Shown piece after piece: positions 19,270 through 20,991 of a stretch of DNA of 20,991 nt. A model generated the notes under the pieces. The model did no database searches. It worked only from the letters and a program-made list of their open reading frames with translations, and was not told where the DNA came from. Numbering within the stretch: position 1 is the first letter of the stretch; every line of letters starts with the position of its first letter. The stretch comes from Ettlia oleoabundans (Eukaryota; Chlorophyta; Chlorophyceae; Chlamydomonadales). The DNA is taken from the NCBI GenBank assembly GCA_019693395.1, contig JAAMXP010000066.1, positions 12,098 through 33,088 of the forward strand, read 5' to 3'. The translations under genes were made by a program, and so were the position numbers.

Positions 19270-20630
19270 ATGTTAGCCCTCAAGGAGCTGCGCAAGCGCT
19301 TCGTTGTCACCTTTACTGACAACATCAATATGCTGCTAGTGTCTAAAAAATATTACAGCGAGGTCGTGCAACGTGATTTGCACCCTTTCCTCCCACCTCC
19401 TGATCCCCCAGCCGCCCCTCCCCCTTTGCCGGTTTATGCACACGAGGAACGTCCTGTTCCAGACGTTGCCGCCAGTGTCATAGCTGAGCAGTCCGACTGG
19501 CTGCGACAACACTGCTTTCCTGTTGGCATTGTTAAACTCCACAAGCCACCTTTTGCTTTCCGGTTCATCTCTGGTTCTGCTGATGTTGACATCACCACCA
19601 CCCCGCTCAACAAGCGCCCTGCACTTTTCTTCAGGGGTTAAGGCCCTGACGCCACAACGGCGTGGCACAACATAGCACACAACCTTCCCAATTTCCCCTC
19701 TGATCACCCTTGGCTCCTCACCGACACTTCCAGCATTATCCCGCGCATCCAGCTGGCCAATAGGGTCCTTTCGGGTGAAGCCTGCACCCAGCTAACCGCT
19801 GACTTTGAGCGCCTTTACACCAACCTGCCTCTTGATGACTTATCTCACAAAATGCACTCCTTCATGAACCTAATGACCTCCCTTCACCCTGACTGCACTG
19901 CCGTCCGCATATTCTTCAACAAGTCCAAGCCACTCGAATGGCTCGCTGCGCTTCCACCCAACCAACGTACCGGCCGTGTGGGCAAGCACAGATTTGTAGC
20001 TTTCCTTACCACAGAGCTCCAAGCCGCTGTGGATTGGCTCATCCGCAACACTTTCGTGACTTTTGGAGGAGGTGTTCGGCGGCAGCAGCAGGGCATTCCA
20101 ATGGGTGGCAATGCTGCTGGTTTTCTTGCCAATTTCTACCTCTTCATGTACGAATTTGAGGTTCATGACGCGCCTTACTGGCCCCATACTCGTCCTGCCA
20201 CCACTTTTGCGCCTCATGTGTGGCCAGCGGTGCAAGCCTTGGTGCCTGGTTTGGGTTTGCAGCTGATTGCGCTGTGCTCGCGCATATCCTCCAATGCCGG
20301 CATCATCACCATTTATACCACCCAGGCCCCGGTCCCCTCTCCAACAACATCACGTTGGTTGTACATCGCCAACAGTTTCCGCTTCACTGATAGCTATATA
20401 GACGATCTCCACACACTTAACAATATACTGCTGTCCCTCCTCACTTACACATCTCATTCGCTCCCTGATTTCCCACAAGTTTACGGCATCTACCCCGTCC
20501 AACTGTCCCTTCAGCGTACCGCTTCCGGCCCCACCATACCCTTCCTTGATATTTCCATCACGCCAGCTGACAGCAGCTCCACGGTCCTCCCCTACTTCAC
20601 TGCCGGATACCCCGCCCGTGAAATCATCCC
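19270..20630 (+). pseudogene. Reverse transcriptase of Penelope-like type, interrupted by one in-frame TAA
   Basis: Copies RNA to DNA for a retroelement. The frame starts at ATG 19270 (the same frame is open from 19147). The N-terminus has LKELRKRFVVTFTDN and LLVSKKYYSEVV. A Pro-rich segment follows. RT motif A is TADFERLYTNLP (about 19800-19835), with the first catalytic Asp. Motif B is GIPMGGNAAGFLANFYLFMYE (two parts: GIPMGGNAAG and FLANFYLFMYE, about 20095-20155). Motif C is SYIDDLHTLNN (about 20390-20425), with the Asp pair. FLDISIT is near 20540. YTNLP, MGG and FLD are features shared with Penelope-like elements. A TAA at 19639-19641 interrupts the frame after LFFRG; the rest stays open. 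No GIY-YIG endonuclease was seen on either side. Group assignment is less sure than the RT call. Confidence 0.78.
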
Positions 20631-20720
20631 GCCCCACACCCCACACCCACCCACACAAAAACAACAGAAATCCACACCCACCACCCACACCGCCACCCCC
20701 GCTCTCTCCCTTTCCTCACT
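20630..20720. repeat. C/A-rich low-complexity tract (CCCACAC units)
   Basis: Nearly pure C and A on the plus strand (CCACACC, CCCACCCA, ACACCGCCACC), beginning where similarity to the reverse transcriptase fades. It may mark the 3' end of the retroelement or a junction with the GC-rich sequence that follows. Confidence 0.6.
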
Positions 20721-20991
20721 GCTCTGTACAACGATGATGTGTAGATCGTACCGCCCCACCTGCGCTTGTTGTACTGCATGCGAGCCTCCAGCGCAGCCGG
20801 CGGCTGCTTGCCGCCGTAGAAAGCGCCGAGGAATTGCGGCCTGCCAGCAGCAGTACCAGCGGTACCGCGGATGTTACTACTTCCCCCTCCCAACATGCCC
20901 CTCTGCATGGCCCGTGGCGCCCCCGCCCCCGTGGCCGGCCGCTGCCCCTCGCTCACGCTGCCGGGGCTGGCGCCGCTGGTGGGCCGGGCGC
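20700..20991 (-). CDS. Possible 3' end of an unrecognised minus-strand gene, cut by the right edge
   Basis: The minus frame is open from the window edge (20991) to about 20624. It begins RPTSGASPGSVSEGQRPATG, then GGGSSNIRGTAG, and PQFLGAFYGGKQPPAALEAR, MQYNKRRWGGTIYTSSLYR. The first part is Gly/Ala/Pro-rich and probably disordered; the last part is less biased and looks like real protein. I do not recognise a family. The plus frame is also open here because the DNA is GC-rich, so the call rests only on residue composition. The frame loses plausibility below about 20720, where it enters the C/A tract. Confidence 0.3.

Noticed and set aside
20740..20765. GGTIYTSSLY on the minus strand as a GIY-YIG endonuclease of the retroelement
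   Set aside because: It lacks the paired YIG motif and spacing, and is on the opposite strand to the reverse transcriptase.

Overview
The window looks like nuclear DNA of a green alga, probably a chlorophycean. The evidence is one very large minus-strand gene split into many short exons by compact introns (most of those placed are 71-128 nt), a coding sequence closest to the giant modular type I polyketide synthases (PKS) of green algae, a diverged algal-type reverse transcriptase, and a hAT-like miniature transposon. The species assignment is inference; no rRNA or other marker gene is present.

Positions 1 to about 15,100 (minus strand, read right to left) hold the PKS gene. It begins near 15,100 and runs off the left edge. 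Joining exons at GT..AG boundaries gives three modules. Module A is KS-DH-ACP (about 15,100-11,665). Module B is KS-DH-KR-ACP-ACP (about 11,525-5,280). Module C is KS-DH-(pseudo-KR)-ER-KR (about 5,097 to beyond position 1). No acyltransferase domain is seen in any module; each KS passes directly into a DH. This is the trans-AT layout, in which a separate acyltransferase must load the carrier proteins. Module B should give an alpha,beta-unsaturated unit. Module C would give a saturated unit if its ER works, but the ER cofactor loop is eroded. Module A has a DH with its catalytic residues but no KR.

Positions about 15,100-15,800 separate the PKS from a divergently oriented, broken ankyrin-repeat coding fragment (about 15,800-16,210, plus strand), whose repeats are split by a 2-nt frameshift.

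Positions about 16,200-19,150 have no gene I can support. They contain a clear non-autonomous hAT-type element (16,874-17,121) with 12-bp terminal inverted repeats and a perfect 8-bp target duplication.

Positions about 19,150-20,630 (plus strand) encode a reverse transcriptase of the Penelope-like kind with recognisable catalytic motifs and one in-frame TAA, so probably a dead or decaying retroelement. A C-rich tract follows. The last ~350 bases are GC-rich and may hold the 3' end of another minus-strand gene.
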